From: Microvelia longipes
Lineage: Eukaryota > Arthropoda > Insecta > Hemiptera > Veliidae
NCBI GenBank assembly: GCA_018340805.1
Contig: JACMZG010000008.1
Span: 24,658,361-24,722,360, forward strand
Direction of reading: 5' to 3'
Length of the DNA: 64,000 bases
A program made the translations under genes and the position numbers. The notes under the pieces are model-generated. The model ran no database searches and was not told the DNA's origin. It was given only the letters and a program-made list of their open reading frames with translations. Shown piece after piece: positions 61,701-64,000 of the stretch (the first letter of the stretch is position 1; every line of letters starts with the position of its first letter).

Positions 61701-62889
61701 TATGTGGCTTGGAAGCGGCTACAGGGAGGCGTGGAGGCCGCAAATCGGCCGCCAGAGCAGATTTTGTTAAAAAAAGTTTAAAGTGACGTTACTTTTATAC
61801 GCCCTGTTGCATTGGCCCCAATATTTATCAGTCTTGCTCTGATAAGACTTGATTTTCGCGACTAGTTCATTAAAATTAGATCAGCTGTTTGATCTGTAGC
61901 GTTTTTACAAGAAATGTGTTACATAACACTTATACGTAAACAGAATTCACTGATATGTTTTTTGCGAATTTATTGTATAATATCTATTAATAAAGAAAGA
62001 TCGGCGCTGAGCTAGAATGGCGTACGAATCATTTAATGAAAAAATGCTGGCACCGATATTTATAAATTTATATGCTTATGCAACCGAAGTATTTGCCAAC
62101 TTCCATTACCACAGTGAACCAACTTTCGTGTTAGTAGTTATATAGTAGTATATACGGGACGACAAAAGGAATAGGAAAATGTGAAATGAAAAGCTTTAGG
62201 AATTAATACCTGTGTTTCGATCTCTTATGTCAATATCTTAAGAATATTATATCTTACGAAACACGTTCTTTTAATGATTAAACATACCAGTTAATATTAT
62301 AATATATCTTATATATATCTTAAAGGGCAGTTAAATAAAGAATAAAGAAAGGTTAGGAAGGGGTTTAACGCAAGCAATGTACAGTGTGAAATGCTTATCA
62401 AGACAAGTATTGAATCGGGACTAGAGTATGAAAACAAAGAGGGGATCCACGCAACCTTGGTACCCAGCTGATTCTTGTAAACACAACAAATAGACAAAGA
62501 AAGGGTCATACTTCTCTCAAATCATTCCTCTTAATACATATATATGTCAATCAATATATTATAAACGCACAACTGTATTAGCATTGTCTTCTAAAAAATT
62601 GTTAAAATGATACATAAATTTAGAATATTGTTTGTGGCAGAACAAACTTTAATCATCTTTATTGATTGACGTATTTATAATTATATATTTTTATTTTTAA
62701 GTCGTTTAGTCTAGTAATTTTATCAGTCAAGATATGCAATTTTATGGTATTTATGTTTTAGATAACAAAACTACTTTACTACTTTACTTAACTACTTTAC
62801 TTTTTTAAAGTAAAACATAATATTTGGTGTGTATGATTGATTAACATATATAGTTTGTAGAGACTTACTTAAAACAATTTTTAACCTCG
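58791..62889. other. AT-rich stretch, no gene supported
   Basis: No exon recognised. A GC-richer patch at 61700-61760 (GAAGCGGC, GGAGGCCGC, TCGGCCGCC) may be a family C relic. ORFs at 60697-60885, 61013-61219 and 62309-62509 have no motifs. Confidence 0.3.
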
Positions 62890-62899
62890 ATGTTAGATA

Positions 62900-63145
62900 G
62901 AGTGGGATATAATAGGAGAGGGAAACGACGCTAGCGCTGCCTAGCGGGCAACTCATCCTAACATTAGTCTCAGCTGAGATTCGTAAACAACAACATTAGC
63001 GTAGCCGTGTTTCCGAGACTCGGATCCGGGACAGTTTTTTGTTATTTTTTTACTAAACATTTTTACGAACGAATCAATTGATGTGTTAAACAAACAGTGC
63101 TGTGATTGTGCAAAAAATACTTTGATTGGATATCATTAACAAGGG
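62900..63145 (+). promoter_or_regulatory. Candidate promoter or 5' untranslated exon
   Basis: A local rise in GC (GACGCTAGCGCTGCCTAGCG, GTGTTTCCGAGACTCGGATC) contrasts with the AT-rich flanks, and CAAGGGTAAAC near 63140 could be a donor. No start codon frame follows. Strand is a guess. Confidence 0.25.
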
Positions 63146-63903
63146 TAAACAAAACTTATATTTTATTTATTGATTTATTATCTATTTTATGACATGTATT
63201 AACGCGTATCTTCGAATTTATTTCCTCATAAATCATAAGAAACATGACTTTGCATTTTATGTGTGATGCAAACATTCATCAGTTTATTAAGTTAGCATAT
63301 TAAAACTTTTTAAAGTTTAAAATATCTACTTCTTATAACGTTTTATTCCTTAGCTTTCATAGAAATGCTTAACGAGTGTTAGTGCATCCTATAGTTTTTC
63401 TTTTAATTATTGTGAAATAGTAATATAGTTTCTTCAGTATTATGAATTTTAAAATAATTTTTATTTCTATCCGCATGAACTGCTAAATGTTTTGTTTTGA
63501 AGTGGACACCATAAGTTGTTTTTGTTTTTCAGGATGCGAAGTTGATTTTTATCCCGTTATTTACGTAAAAATTCTCTTCACTAGGTGAAATATCCCTTGT
63601 ATTTGTAGGTTGGCAACGCTGTTTCTTCCCCTCTTTAACTAGAGTATCAAATCAAGTAACTGCGATGCGCGTTTGCAAACTTCATTCTCTTCGTTCTACT
63701 CTTATTCTCTTCGTCATTTCGAACCAATGCCAGATGGTCTGTGCTTGTTAAAGTTTTCCACGTATTAATTACTTTGAACTTGACATTTTTTGCAAAACTG
63801 CAAAAAAGAATCTCTTGATTTATCCTTTGTCCAACTTAATCGTACAAAAATGTTTTTTTGCAATCCTTCCTTTAAAACGTTTATCCCTTTGAGCATTATC
63901 TTG

Positions 63904-63904
<1 letters not shown>

Positions 63905-63982
<78 letters not shown>
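63905..63982. repeat. (TA)n microsatellite
   Basis: AT array running almost to the end of the window. Confidence 0.97.
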
Positions 63983-63983
<1 letters not shown>

Positions 63984-64000
63984 GCGTCTCCACCAATCTC

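Overview
The window is eukaryotic nuclear DNA, AT-rich and mostly non-coding. It has a spliced gene with GT-AG introns, long (TA)n arrays, many dispersed repeats and foldback elements, and fragments of non-LTR retrotransposons. It looks like an arthropod, most likely an insect. That rests on the retrotransposon type, the repeat-laden large introns and a second gene exon from a recombinase-like family I associate with insects. I cannot name the species.

Only one complete gene can be reconstructed. It is a six-exon, plus-strand gene (5110-15418) for a sterol reductase of the ERG4/ERG24 family, most like 7-dehydrocholesterol reductase (DHCR7). The exons total 1284 nt, giving 427 residues plus a stop, and every splice phase agrees. 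Several family-conserved positions are changed. Its introns hold a 54-bp minisatellite, a foldback element with three tandem right arms, (TA)n arrays, two family A copies and a 15-bp repeat abutting an acceptor.

Left of the gene (1-5100) are a decayed non-LTR RNase H/3' region (about 115-940) and a long foldback (2911-3338). From 15.4 to 54 kb I find no convincing gene. This stretch is a patchwork of at least seven repeat families: A (GAGCGAAGCGAG), B (hAT-like ends), C (GC-rich inverted ends), D, E, F and G. It also has an RT fragment with YADD (25904-26170), a tRNA-headed SINE-like unit (about 45690), tandem arrays at 36.6 and 42.8 kb, a 376-bp foldback at 49 kb and a 48-bp perfect palindrome at 51.7 kb.

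Near 54.1 kb a plus-strand ATG exon of 55 codons ends at a consensus GTAAGT donor. Its protein resembles the N-terminal domain of Crypton-like tyrosine-recombinase-derived proteins. The rest of that gene could not be assembled within the window. A comparatively GC-rich stretch at 62.9-63.1 kb may be a promoter or 5' exon of a gene to the right. Nothing here forms an operon or a multi-gene system. All family relations come from reading alone; no search was run.
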